Below are positions 55,330 to 64,000 of a DNA stretch of 64,000 nt, one piece after another. Within the stretch, counting starts at the first letter, position 1, and the number at the start of each line of letters is the position of its first letter. The notes under the pieces are model-generated. The model made no database searches and was not told where the DNA came from. It saw nothing but the letters and a program-made list of their open reading frames with translations. Source of the DNA: Adiantum capillus-veneris (Eukaryota; Streptophyta; Polypodiopsida; Polypodiales; Pteridaceae); contig CM043942.1 in the NCBI GenBank assembly GCA_014529385.2, positions 24,578,469-24,642,468 on the forward strand, in the 5' to 3' direction. The position numbers were made by a program, and so were the translations under genes.

Positions 55330-56110
55330 TGGCCTCTCTCTTTTGATGAAGCACAGAATTTAGTAAATTGGATGGCTGCCATGCAATCAGAATATGATGC
55401 ACTTATAGAAAATGACACATGAACTTTATGTGCTTTGCCTCCTGGCAAAAAGGCCATTGGTACGAAGTGGGCTTACAAGTTGAAACGCAAGCCGGATGGT
55501 GAGATCGATCACCATAAGGCTCGACTTGTTGCAAAGGGTTATGCACAACAAAAAGGCATAGATTATGAAGAGACCTTTGCTCCCACTTGTTGTATGACTA
55601 CTGTGCATTTTCTATGTGCATTGGTACATCATTTTGGTTGGGATGTACATCAATCAGACATTGTTACTGCTTTCTTAAATGGTGACATATTTGAGGAAGT
55701 TTATGTATCGCAGCCTCGCGGTTTTGTCATTAAAGGACAAGAAGACAAAGTGTGCAGATGTAAAAAGGCTTTGTATTGGTTGAAGCAATCTCCTCGTGCT
55801 TGGTATGAGAAAGCTGACACTCATTTGGTCAAACGAGGTTTTCTAACAGTCCAACAGAAAGCACATTGTATGTAAAGCATGAGGGTGATGTACTTCTCAT
55901 TGTGGTTCTTTATGTCGATGATTTGCTGATCACTGGACCAAATGAGAGACATATTGTTGAATTTAAGGCTGATTTGAATGCTACTTTCAAGATGAAAGAT
56001 TTGGGATTGTTGCATCATTACTTGGGTATACAATTTAAGCAGTGTGATGGTGGTATTGCCTTGTGTCAGAAAATTTACATAGAGACATTGCTATGTAAGT
56101 TTGGACTTGA
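55330..56110 (+). pseudogene. Copia-2 reverse transcriptase
   Basis: 55435-55875 reads GTKWAYKLKRKPDGEIDHHK, YEETFAPT and DIVTAFLNGDIFEEVYV. A frameshift near 55860 leads to 55866-56441 with VVLYVDDLLITGPNE (catalytic box at about 55900-55940) and LGLLHHYLGIQFKQC. Both aspartates are intact. Confidence 0.92.
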
Positions 56111-56799
56111 GGATTGCAAACCTATTGCCACTCCCATGGAAACAGGTTTGAAGTTGATTCTACATGATGCTGGTGATCCTGCTGATGTCACTCTTTACCA
56201 AACTTTTGTTGGTTGCCTCATTTATGTATGGAACACGAGGTCAGATATTCAATTTGCAGTCTCACAGGTCAGCAGATTTATGCATAGCCCAGGGTCTAAG
56301 CATTGGCAGGCTGTCAAGAGGATTTTTCGCTACCTTAGTGGCACTTTACATCTTGGCTTGTTTTATCCCAAGGGGGGATCATTGCCGCCAGACTTACATG
56401 CTTTTTCGGACTCAGATTGGGCTGGTTGTTTTGACACGTAAGTGTCCACAAGTGGTTTTTATTTCATGCCTGGCGTTCATGTATATCATGGTTGAGCAAG
56501 AAGCAACCTACTGTGGCCACTTCGAGTTGTGAGGCTGTGTACAGAGCAGTCTTCACAGCTACGGTTGAGTGTGTATGGCTCAGATGCCTTATGGCTGATT
56601 TGGGTGTTGGACACGACACTGCCAACACTATCTACACTGATAGTCAGAGCGCATTGGCAGTTGCGAGGAACCCAGTTTTTCATCCGCGCACAAAGCACAT
56701 TGAGGTGCATTACCACTATGTCAGGGAGAGGCTCTCAGCAGGAGAGATCAGCTTGGCTTATGTGCCAACATAGGACAACCTTGCAGATCTTTTCACAAC
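56111..56799 (+). pseudogene. Copia-2 RNase H, 3'-truncated
   Basis: LHAFSDSDWAGCFDT, a TAA, then after a frame change VATSSCEAVYRAVFTATVECV, IYTDSQSALAVARNPVFH and KHIEVHYHYVRERL, ending AYVPT and a TAG. The last residues (DNLADLFT-like) stop at the junction with Gypsy-H near 56799. Confidence 0.92.
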
Positions 56800-57203
56800 C
56801 GTGCTTAGATTAAGTTTAGTTTCCATCTTTTGGAACACAGCTCTCCAGAAGTGATTATCGAACTTTCAATCTCTGTCACTAATGATACTAGCCGGAAGAC
56901 CGTAGAGTTTATATATATTCTCTACAAATAGCTATGCTAATTCCAGTGTCTTAACCGTAGTCTTAGTGGGAATGAATCGACCCATCTTTGTGAAACGATC
57001 GACAATTACCCATATGGCATCATGGCCACAATTTGTAGTAGGTAGTTCTACTACAAAATCCATAGAGATACTCTTCCACTTACCTTGTGGAATCTCTAAA
57101 GGATGTAAAAGGCCACCTACCTTGAGGCATTAACTTGGCACTATTGGCAGTTTAGTACGTACTCTTGAACATCATGATGTAAGCCCGGCCAATAAAATTG
57201 CCG
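56800..57203 (-). pseudogene. Gypsy-H integrase part
   Basis: The minus strand parallels Gypsy-B integrase from the NLYGLPxSIISDRD region (about 56870-56900) through the [11 protein letters not shown]-like region (about 57040-57075) to the CxxC region near 57130-57160. Frames are broken repeatedly. Confidence 0.8.
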
Positions 57204-57704
57204 TCAAACTAAGGCATACGTCTTACGAATACCTGCATGACCAACACTTGGACTATCGTGACACTCAAATAAGATTTGGCACCTGGTGTCTGAGTGATTT
57301 GGCACACATGCTCTACCCTTGTGGAGTAAGTAGCCATCATCAATGGAAAAATTCTTCCATCGCTTAAGCTCTTCCTGAGTAGGGGTGGAGCTCTGTGTGT
57401 TGGAGTTTATATCTGCGCGTGCAGAGACATGTTGATCTGTCCATATAGAGACATGTGAGTGTGAGGGATCCCTTTTTAAAACTGCACTCCACACTTTAGC
57501 ATATGATTGATCTTGTGAACACTTGCCATGTATTGACTCCAAAAATCCACTCTTTATTTTCTTGAAAGCAAGTGAATTAATATGAGGCATCCGACTTAGT
57601 GCATCCGCTACTACATTATATTTCCCCTTGCGATATCGTAGCTTACAATCATAATCTTGAAGGATTTTTGCCCATCTAGCTTTAGGCCCTTCAAGTCCGT
57701 TCAA
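57204..57704 (-). pseudogene. Gypsy-H RNase H C-terminal half
   Basis: 166-codon frame: GPKARWAKILQDYDCKLRYR, NVVADALSRMPHINSL, and at its end the integrase zinc-site start (FECHDSPSVGHAGIRKT). The first RNase H Asp and Glu regions are missing: at about 57700-57740 it joins directly to the RT connection segment. Confidence 0.88.
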
Positions 57705-57739
57705 AACTGCGTTTTTGGGCTTCTTCCTAAGAAAATTTC

Positions 57740-58605
57740 TTACCTTTTTCTTTAAGTTGATCCGTCATAAGAACAGTGATTTTGGCATATTCACGGATAT
57801 ACTATCGATAAAATCCAGCCATGCCTAAGAATATTTGAAGCTCCTCAATCGTGTTGGGATGTGGCCATCGAAGACTGGCAGCGACCTTATCGGTGTCCAT
57901 TTTGATGCCAGAATAAGAGATCACATGACCGAGGTAATGTATCTATGTTTTAAAGAAATTGCACTTGCTTTGCTTAGCATACAGCACGTGAGCTTGTAGC
58001 TATTCGAACACTTATCGTAAGTTTTCTATGTGTTCATTTTCAGTCTTACTATAAATGAGAATGTCATCAAGGAAAACCACAACAAATTTTCCAAGATACG
58101 AACATAAGACACTATCCATGAGTGTCATAAATGTAGCTGGAGCATTGGTTAAACCAAAAGGCATAACAAAAATTTCAAAATGCCCGAACCGTGTTCTAAA
58201 GGCAGTTTTGATATCTTACAAATGGATATGCACCTGGTGGTATCCTGAACGAAGATCTATCTTTGTATAGTATCTTGCCCCATGGAGTTGTTCATCCACT
58301 CTTGGTAGAGGATACTTGTTCTTGATGGTTATGGCGTTTAATCCGTGATAATCTACGCACATGCGCATAGCACCATCTTTCTTTTTTACCAATAGAATTG
58401 GTGATGCCCAAGGCAAAGTACTAGGTCTAATGAAACCACGAGCGAGGTAGTCAGCCAACTGACTCTCAACCTCCTTGGCTTCTTTAGCACTCACACGATA
58501 AGGTGGTTTACTCATCGGTTTAGTGTCTGGAAAGACATCTATGCCATGTTGCATATCACGTGTAGGGGGGTAAACCCGGTGGTAAATCACTTGAGAATAC
58601 ATCAC
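57740..58605 (-). pseudogene. Gypsy-H reverse transcriptase
   Basis: 58216-58605 reads [40 protein letters not shown] and [12 protein letters not shown]. The catalytic box [11 protein letters not shown] lies at about 58060-58092 in another frame. The connection segment is at 57820-58000 with stops. Confidence 0.9.
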
Positions 58606-58923
58606 TATACTCCGTGAGTAAGTGAGTCAGCTTTTGCCGTGCAAAAGGAGAAAGTAAACTAGAGTTATGCTGGGATGGAGAATCTTGTAATTCTTGTAAT
58701 GTTTGTTTTACAATAGTTACACGTTTCTCTATAGAATTAAAATTGAGAGCAATTTTCTCGTTAGATTTGTTAACACTTTGTGTATCATTAGAATTCATTG
58801 CACTTTGCATACCATTACTAGAATTCACCGCACTTTGCTCTTGAGAATTCACAAGACTTGGAGACAAGCAGTAACAAAAAAAGACTTCATCTATTAAATC
58901 TGCTTTTTTGCAAAATAGAAAGC
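58606..58923 (-). pseudogene. Gypsy-H protease-RT linker
   Basis: Frame 58556-58867, rich in Asn and Ser (SQEQSAVNSSNGMQSAMNSN), then a helical piece and [17 protein letters not shown], the conserved motif just before the RT domain of chromoviruses. Confidence 0.75.
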
Positions 58924-59625
58924 TCAGCTGTACATATAAGAGGTGCAGATGGTATATTTTTTCTCACCAAGCAAAAGCACATGTTTACCATTGGCCATAA
59001 AAGATAAGGAGTTGTATTCATAACTAGTGTGCAATGTGTTTTTTAAACCATGCAGCCACTCCCGTCCTAAAACTACATCAGCATGGTCCATGTTCATAAC
59101 TTGGCCTTTAAGAGATAGACTTGTTTCCACAGCTGTCTTTATATTTGGGGTGTGTCTCAATCTTTGAATATCACTCCACTTGTGTAAGAATGTATTGAAC
59201 GCATCCTTGTTGCGATCATGCTCTTCCCCGTGAAACTCAAGAATGGTGATATTCTTAAGTAATGCATTGCTACCTTCTCCATCTTCTGAAGCACTTGTCT
59301 CTTGGACTCCTTGAGTCGTGCAAACTTGGTTCCCTTGAACCGTGCCACTTGTGGCTCCTTGAGCCGTCTGTGAATTCATAAATTTCACAAGTAACTCCGT
59401 AAGATTGGTAACATTTGCATTGAGTGCAGAGAGGTTGCGTTCAAGTACGCTTTGGTGATTTTCCAAAGTCTTGAAAGTAGCCATATCTACAAGGCCATGA
59501 TCTCCTAAATCATCATCGTCATGCATATTAGTGTCAGCAGCATCCATGGTGCCCTGATTTTTATCTACGTGCTCAAAATCAAAAGTGTGTGTATGTGGGA
59601 TATCCTCACTGGCCATGGTAAACAC
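58924..59625 (-). CDS. Gypsy-H gag N-terminus fused in frame to protease end (233 aa)
   Basis: A complete frame from an ATG to a stop. Residues 1-175 are gag N-terminal sequence (HTFDFEHVD, a coiled-coil-like LERNLSALNANVTNLTELL, ILEFHGEEHDRNKDAFNTF). From about residue 176 it continues as VMNMDHADVVLGREWLHGLK, the C-terminal part of the protease. The capsid core, zinc knuckle and protease active site are deleted without loss of frame. It could encode a short gag-like protein, though activity is unlikely. Confidence 0.8.
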   Translation of the reverse strand: MFTMASEDIPHTHTFDFEHVDKNQGTMDAADTNMHDDDDLGDHGLVDMATFKTLENHQSVLERNLSALNANVTNLTELLVKFMNSQTAQGATSGTVQGNQVCTTQGVQETSASEDGEGSNALLKNITILEFHGEEHDRNKDAFNTFLHKWSDIQRLRHTPNIKTAVETSLSLKGQVMNMDHADVVLGREWLHGLKNTLHTSYEYNSLSFMANGKHVLLLGEKKYTICTSYMYS

Positions 59626-60327
59626 ACACTAGTGTAAAGAGAGAAAATAAAACGTCAACTTGTACCTTGTGAATTTGAAGTCTTTGTGTTTTGTATGCTT
59701 CGTGATTTGCGTTGCATGCGAACCTCGTCTTGCGAGAATTGTATCACTTCTCGTGTCGTTCGTTGTAAGAACACCTTTGTTGATTCTTCACAAAAACTTG
59801 TCGTTTTTGTGAAAACTTTTGTTCATTTTGAAGCTACCTCTTTGAGAAAAAAAGAATTTTTGGAAGAAAACTTGCCTTCCTCCAAGAAGTGAAAAGGAAG
59901 GGTGAAACTACTTCCTTGAAGTTTAAAGCTTTCCCTTTCCTTCTAGTTTTCCTTTTAACACAAGTATGCTATCTTTCCTTGTTACACACAACAAGGGTCA
60001 ATAGCTTGATGGTAAAATGTTGGCCTCTTATCTCATGGGGTGGATTCAACTCTCCTTCATGCAACAGTTAAGCAGGCCTTCCTACGCACGTACCCACGGC
60101 GCCAACAAAAGCCTTCAAAGCCTCAATGTCGTCGAGTTGTCGGTCGAGTTTGCCTTTGTCGCCCGCCTTAGTCACTCGTTGTGGAGGGCGTAGATGGGAC
60201 GGCCCCAATCGGCTGTCATTGTCATATTCTTTTTGCTGCATAGCGGAGGCGTCGTTGTCTGCGGAACATGGGAGAGAAGCAACGTGTGGCACGCACATGC
60301 AACCCGCTTTTCCCCTTCCCCAAAAAT
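59626..60327 (-). other. Gypsy-H leader
   Basis: Non-coding stretch between PBS and gag. It contains a tRNA-like segment on the plus strand near 60000. Short frames here (about 60-76 codons) have no recognised family. Confidence 0.65.
59995..60058 (+). other. tRNA-like segment with pol III-type boxes
   Basis: TAGCTTGATGG at 60002-60012 resembles an A box and GGATTCAACTC at 60042-60052 a B box, 40 bp apart. No full cloverleaf can be folded by eye. It is probably a tRNA-derived relic such as a SINE head. Confidence 0.35.
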
Positions 60328-60340
60328 AGCTCGGATACCA
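60328..60340 (-). other. Gypsy-H primer-binding site
   Basis: The minus strand reads TGGTATCCGAGC beside the LTR, one mismatch to the Met-tRNA complement. Confidence 0.85.
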
Positions 60341-60341
60341 A

Positions 60342-60464
60342 TGAAAGGGTGGTGGTAATGCATGTGCTAGTCTCCACCCAACCGTGTTATCTTATAGCCT
60401 CCCCCTAGCGTACACATTGTTCGGCCGTGCCGCTGGCCTTGCCCATAGGACCCATGTCCTTACA
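60342..60464 (-). repeat. Gypsy-H 5' LTR
   Basis: 123 bp, TGAAAGGGTGGTGG to CATGTCCTTACA on the plus strand. The left end is fixed by the PBS. The right end is set by the terminal ACA and by analogy, since no second LTR is in the window. Confidence 0.7.
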
Positions 60465-61058
60465 GAAGAGTACTGGATTAAAGGTAGCAAAATAAACATT
60501 ACACCTAATTAGCTTGGCATGAACAATACTTGTAAAAGGGAGAGAGAGAGAATTAGATATATTGACAATAATTGAGGACCGGATTTACTTTGGAGTCAGT
60601 CCCTCTCCAAAAGGCTTTTGTATTATAGATTCACCCATGAAGAGAGACTTGGTACAATACAAGATTTGTGTTCCTTGAGACCTTGTTGGTGCAATGAAGA
60701 TGGTAAGCTTCATGCACCAAGATTATGCCCTTAACTATCTTACCAAAGCATCAACTTGTCCCCAGCCTCATTCCCAAGACCTCAAACACCTTCAAAGGTG
60801 GAGAGAGCTAGCAAGGAGTGAGGGTAGGGAAGAGGAAGAAGAAGTAGCATACGAGAAAGAAATAGTTTTCTCACTTGTCATTACTCTTATAGCTTAGCAT
60901 AGCATAGTAGCATAGTAATGGAGATGAAGAAGATAGCAAGCTTTTGCTTTGAAGCATGACTCTTGGTTAAATTTGCATTCCATAGTTGTTGGTGTAAGCT
61001 CTAAACTTCTCAATCTTGGAAAAGGAGATGAAGCTCTTGCTCTTCACATAAGGAGAGA

Positions 61059-61060
<2 letters not shown>
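60465..61060. other. Unassigned sequence
   Basis: No convincing gene. A 67-codon frame at 60694-60897 has no recognisable motif. Confidence 0.4.

Positions 61061-61114
<54 letters not shown>
61061..61114. repeat. (GT)n microsatellite, 54 bp
   Basis: About 27 GT units. Confidence 0.95.
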
Positions 61115-61116
<2 letters not shown>

Positions 61117-61535
61117 CAACAAGCACACCCCCTTCTCGCTTGGGTCGACCCCCCCTTCTAGCTCAAGCTTGGACTTGATTGGACATCCACAAGCCTAGCC
61201 AATCACATGCTTTAGTCATACCAAGCAACAAGGGTGTCATTTGGACAAGTGTCCTCCTTACCCCTTTAAGAGAGAGGCCTTGAATATTGCTTGGATAATT
61301 ATTTAATTGAGCTAAATTCTCATTGGACCTCTTTAAGGGCTATCCAATAGGATCCGGGCACACCATGTGAGGGTAACATGGGTAGGGGCTTCACATGTGT
61401 CCTTGTTGCCTTCTAAGCCTTGGCTTGCCTTGAGAGTGTATGTGAGTGTTCTCTCTCATCCCCTAGCTTCATGGCTCACCCCCTCTTGTGTAGGGATCCC
61501 CTTTGACTTTAGCATCTCAAACTCCTTAGCATTTA

Positions 61536-61615
61536 ATCATGACAAGCACCTCAAGCACCTTAATCACAAGCACCTCAAGCACCTTAGTCAACAAGCACGA
61601 CAAGCACCTCAAGAT
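61536..61615. repeat. Short tandem repeat of (caagcacctcaagcacctta)
   Basis: About four imperfect copies of a 9-20 bp unit built from caagcacct. The repeated KHLKHL-type peptide across it is an artefact. Confidence 0.8.
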
Positions 61616-62755
61616 TGGACAAGGTTCCCACCTCAAGGTCAGTCCCAGCTTTGTTACGGTCCTAGGTCTAAGGACTTTAAACACTAACCTTTGGAGGTCT
61701 TTAATGAAGCTAACCCTAAGGTCTTTTAAGCTCCATTATCCGGTCATTGCTCTTTGATAGACCATCTCCCTTTTGGATCAGTTGCCTTGTCTCCATTTGG
61801 TCCCATGCTTAGATAGATCTAAAAGCACATGTCTATATTTTAGCTCTTGTTCCCAATTATTTTTCCACATTAAATGATCAGTTCAATATGAGAAAATCAT
61901 TTGGGTTGGTTAGATATTAGATTTTATGACAAGAACCATCCAATTCATACCTTCGATTGGGCAGGGCCCGTAAGTCCCCATCACCTGGAGAGCTCTCAGG
62001 GTGCCACCAAGAAGAAAACCGTTGACCAGTTCTCTCACTCCTCCAACAGACTCATCTCAAAATTTGCATGCTCAAGCTGAACACCCGCATCAGATTCAGC
62101 CCTTGAAAAAAGCAAAAAAACCACCCAAGTAGAAGCAGCATAAAGCCACAGCACCAACCAAGAGCCGATGCCAACATGCAAAGGAGATCCAGCAACCTCT
62201 GCACCACTAGATCAGCAGGAGAACATTCGAACCACGCCGCCTGAGCACCGGGTCTGCGCCACAAAAACCACCAGTAGAAAACACCAACATGTAGGCCATT
62301 GCGGGGGGCCAAACCCCTTCTTAAGACTCCCCTAGCACCCAATGTCTGTCACACCCAGGGCGCTCGCAAGAGGGACACTGAGCCGACCATGAACAACACA
62401 CCCAGGCGAGCAAGTTTGTCCCGAGTTGGAACAGGGCCACCGCCAAGCCTTTTATGCTAAAAGAAAAAAAGGCTAATCTCCAAGGACACCACTGCCCCAC
62501 AGGTGGGTAGTAAGGACATTAAGAGCTCATATCCAAGAGCTCCCATGTCCACCGGCTCACAACCACCCCACCCAACGGGCCCGCACATGGAGCAGTATCC
62601 GTGAGCATCAACAACAGCAGGCGAAAGAGAGAGCGACCCATGGACCATTCGCCGATGAGGCTCCCCACCTCGGTAGACCAGCCAGGGCTAGCGCCCGCCC
62701 GCGACCCTTACGCCTGCGGAGTCGGTACTCCTTTCTGTTATTGTCTCTTAGAGCA
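61616..62755. other. Unassigned sequence, possibly LINE 3' region
   Basis: A minus-strand frame (62052-62342) is rich in Trp, Leu and Phe (WWFLWRRPGAQAAW, LGWFFCFFQG). This composition resembles T/G-rich 3' regions of plant L1-type LINEs. No reverse transcriptase or endonuclease motif is visible, so the call is weak. Confidence 0.25.
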
Positions 62756-63640
62756 GCGTTTTTAAATAGAGAACAAAATATTTAAGAGTGCATTCATAAG
62801 AGTTCAATCCATGATCTTAAGTATTCATTCATTGAAAAAAATTATATTGTTATTTGTAAAGAGTCCTTTCGTTTAAAGACTTCAAAAATATTTATTTTAT
62901 TAATTTATTTTATTATTATCTATATCTATCCTTTCTTATAAAAGCATTAAAAAATTTTTTACTTTGATTTATCAATGTATCTCTTTACTTTATTATTTTT
63001 ATTTAAAAAACATTTGAATTGCTAATGTGTAATGCATAGTGAATCTGTTTCTTATGAAAGCATTAAAATACTACTTGGCCCACTAAAGTCCTTAGTATCC
63101 ATGTCGGTGAAAGTCATTCAATTCTATTTGTTTTTTCTTGCGAAAGCATTAAAATACTATTTGGTCCACTAAAGGCCTTAGTGTCCATACGAGTGAAGGC
63201 CACATATGTCCCTCAAAAAACCTTAAGAGTGTTGAAGAGAAAAAAAACATGTCTTTTCAAATGCTATTTTTCAAAGTTGCATTCATTTTTTGCATGCTAA
63301 AAGAGCTTTAGAGAACAAAAGATTAAAAAATATTCATAAGAATTTGTTCCATGATATGAATGATATGAAGTATTGATTCAATATTCTTTTTTATATTTTG
63401 ACTTGTAAAGAGTCTTTTCATTTAAAGACTTTACAAAGATTCATTTTCATAAATTATTTTATTATTTGTTATATTTATTAAATCTACCTTTTTATGAATG
63501 TATTAAAATATCCTTTTGTTTTAGCTTTGCAATATGTTTTTTTACATCTTTTTCATTTTGTTTTATTTTCAGATGATAATCAAATAATATGCAATGTGCA
63601 CTTTTTACCTTATTATTTAAGTGGAGTCTTTCTTTTAATA
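62756..63640. repeat. Diverged direct repeat, unit about 545 bp
   Basis: The segment from about 62767 (tagagaacaaaatattt...tttgtaaagagtcctttc) recurs from about 63311 (tagagaacaaaagatt...cttgtaaagagtctttt), in the same orientation, diverged by many small changes. Between them an 80-bp sub-repeat with gaaagcattaaaatact occurs at about 63056 and 63139. Confidence 0.75.
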
Positions 63641-63850
63641 TATAACCACTCGTGATTATGTACATATCTATACAATTATAATGGGGGGAAGGATTCCGGC
63701 CCTCCCTCCATGCCACGCGTCATCGTTTCCTCACTCTGACGCCCTCGCGGTAGTGAGCTCTGAGCCAAAGTGAGACAGCAAGAGAGAACACACACACACA
63801 GGGAGGTGACGTTGCCTTGAAGTCTGGAGCGCAGGGCTCGATGCTCATAG

Positions 63851-63858
<8 letters not shown>

Positions 63859-63903
<45 letters not shown>

Positions 63904-63917
63904 CGCCTGAGCATTTT

Positions 63918-63976
<59 letters not shown>

Positions 63977-63978
63977 TC
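63859..63978. repeat. (GA)n-(TG)n-(GA)n microsatellite cluster
   Basis: GA run at 63859-63901, TG run at about 63919-63950, GA run at 63951-63976, close to the window end. Low-complexity frames across them are artefacts. Confidence 0.92.
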
Positions 63979-64000
63979 TATCAGCGCTAGGTGAATACCC

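Larger units (their letters stand above)
52204..56799 (+). mobile_element. Copia-2: Ty1/copia element lacking its 3' end
   Basis: Same family as Copia-1. 5' LTR and PBS are followed by gag, protease, integrase (core internally deleted), RT and RNase H. It ends at about 56799 within the coding tail, before any PPT or 3' LTR, and abuts an inverted gypsy integrase. It is far less decayed than Copia-1 but still has several stops and frameshifts. Confidence 0.92.
56800..60464 (-). mobile_element. Gypsy-H: internally deleted gypsy element of a related family
   Basis: Minus strand, from the right: 123-bp 5' LTR, PBS, leader, gag fused to protease end, reverse transcriptase, RNase H C-terminal half and integrase. 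It is cut at 56800 before the integrase C-terminus and 3' LTR. It resembles B/D/G in motif order and gag start (HTFDFEHVD against MTFDFEQ) but differs enough to be a separate family. Deletions remove the gag C-terminus with the zinc knuckle, the protease active site and the RNase H N-terminus. Confidence 0.88.

Overview
This is plant nuclear DNA made almost entirely of transposable elements. No intact host gene, rRNA, tRNA, CRISPR array or bacterial-type operon is visible. The plant assignment rests on Ty1/copia polyproteins with UBN2-type gag and DSGA(T/S) proteases, Ty3/gypsy chromovirus polyproteins with a C-terminal chromodomain-like tail, initiator-Met-tRNA primer-binding sites, very long (CT/GA)n and (GT)n tracts, and one fragment resembling a plant monosaccharide transporter. 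The species cannot be named. The layout below comes from reading reading frames, LTR pairs, primer-binding sites (PBS), polypurine tracts (PPT) and target-site duplications (TSD).

Region 1 (about 1170-13002) is an old plus-strand copia element, 'Copia-1'. It is 5'-truncated and split by two minus-strand insertions. Element I (2101-4783) is a non-coding LTR element with TSD TTTTG. Element II (5364-10341) is a decayed gypsy-like element whose insertion splits the integrase frame. Near its 3' end Copia-1 has a perfect 238-bp tandem duplication. 13003-15583 is unassigned and holds a 41-base C run and a 97-bp (CT)n tract.

Region 2 (15584-40352) is a composite. A plus-strand gypsy LTR fragment at the left and a plus-strand 3' LTR at the right are flanked by the same 5 bases, CATTT, so the locus probably began as one plus-strand insertion ('Gypsy-D'). 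Inside lie minus-strand relatives: a gag/leader/LTR fragment (A), a nearly full-length copy (B, 17142-28530) and a deletion derivative (C) that shares an LTR with B. B is split by Copia-3 (17744-23282, TSD CTCAT), the best preserved element here. Gypsy-D's own pol follows in plus orientation. It is interrupted by a 244-bp Mutator-like MITE (33123-33366) and by Element E (34138-39982, TSD TTTGG), a large element without recognisable gag or pol that carries fragments resembling host genes.

Region 3 (42329-48135) is a different minus-strand gypsy gag/protease (Gypsy-F), interrupted by about 2.3 kb of unassigned DNA with a promoter-like segment. Gypsy-G (48136-52203, plus) starts with a clean LTR and PBS and is cut in its RNase H region by Copia-2 (52204-56799, plus), which lacks its 3' end. 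Copia-2 abuts Gypsy-H (56800-60464, minus), itself internally deleted. 60465-64000 is unassigned and repeat-rich.

No coding unit here looks fully functional, and no new defence or metabolic system was found. The most interesting observations are the composite Gypsy-D locus with its inverted copies, the gene fragments inside Element E, the C-to-T pattern of stop codons in Copia-3, and recurrent internal deletions that fuse distant polyprotein segments.
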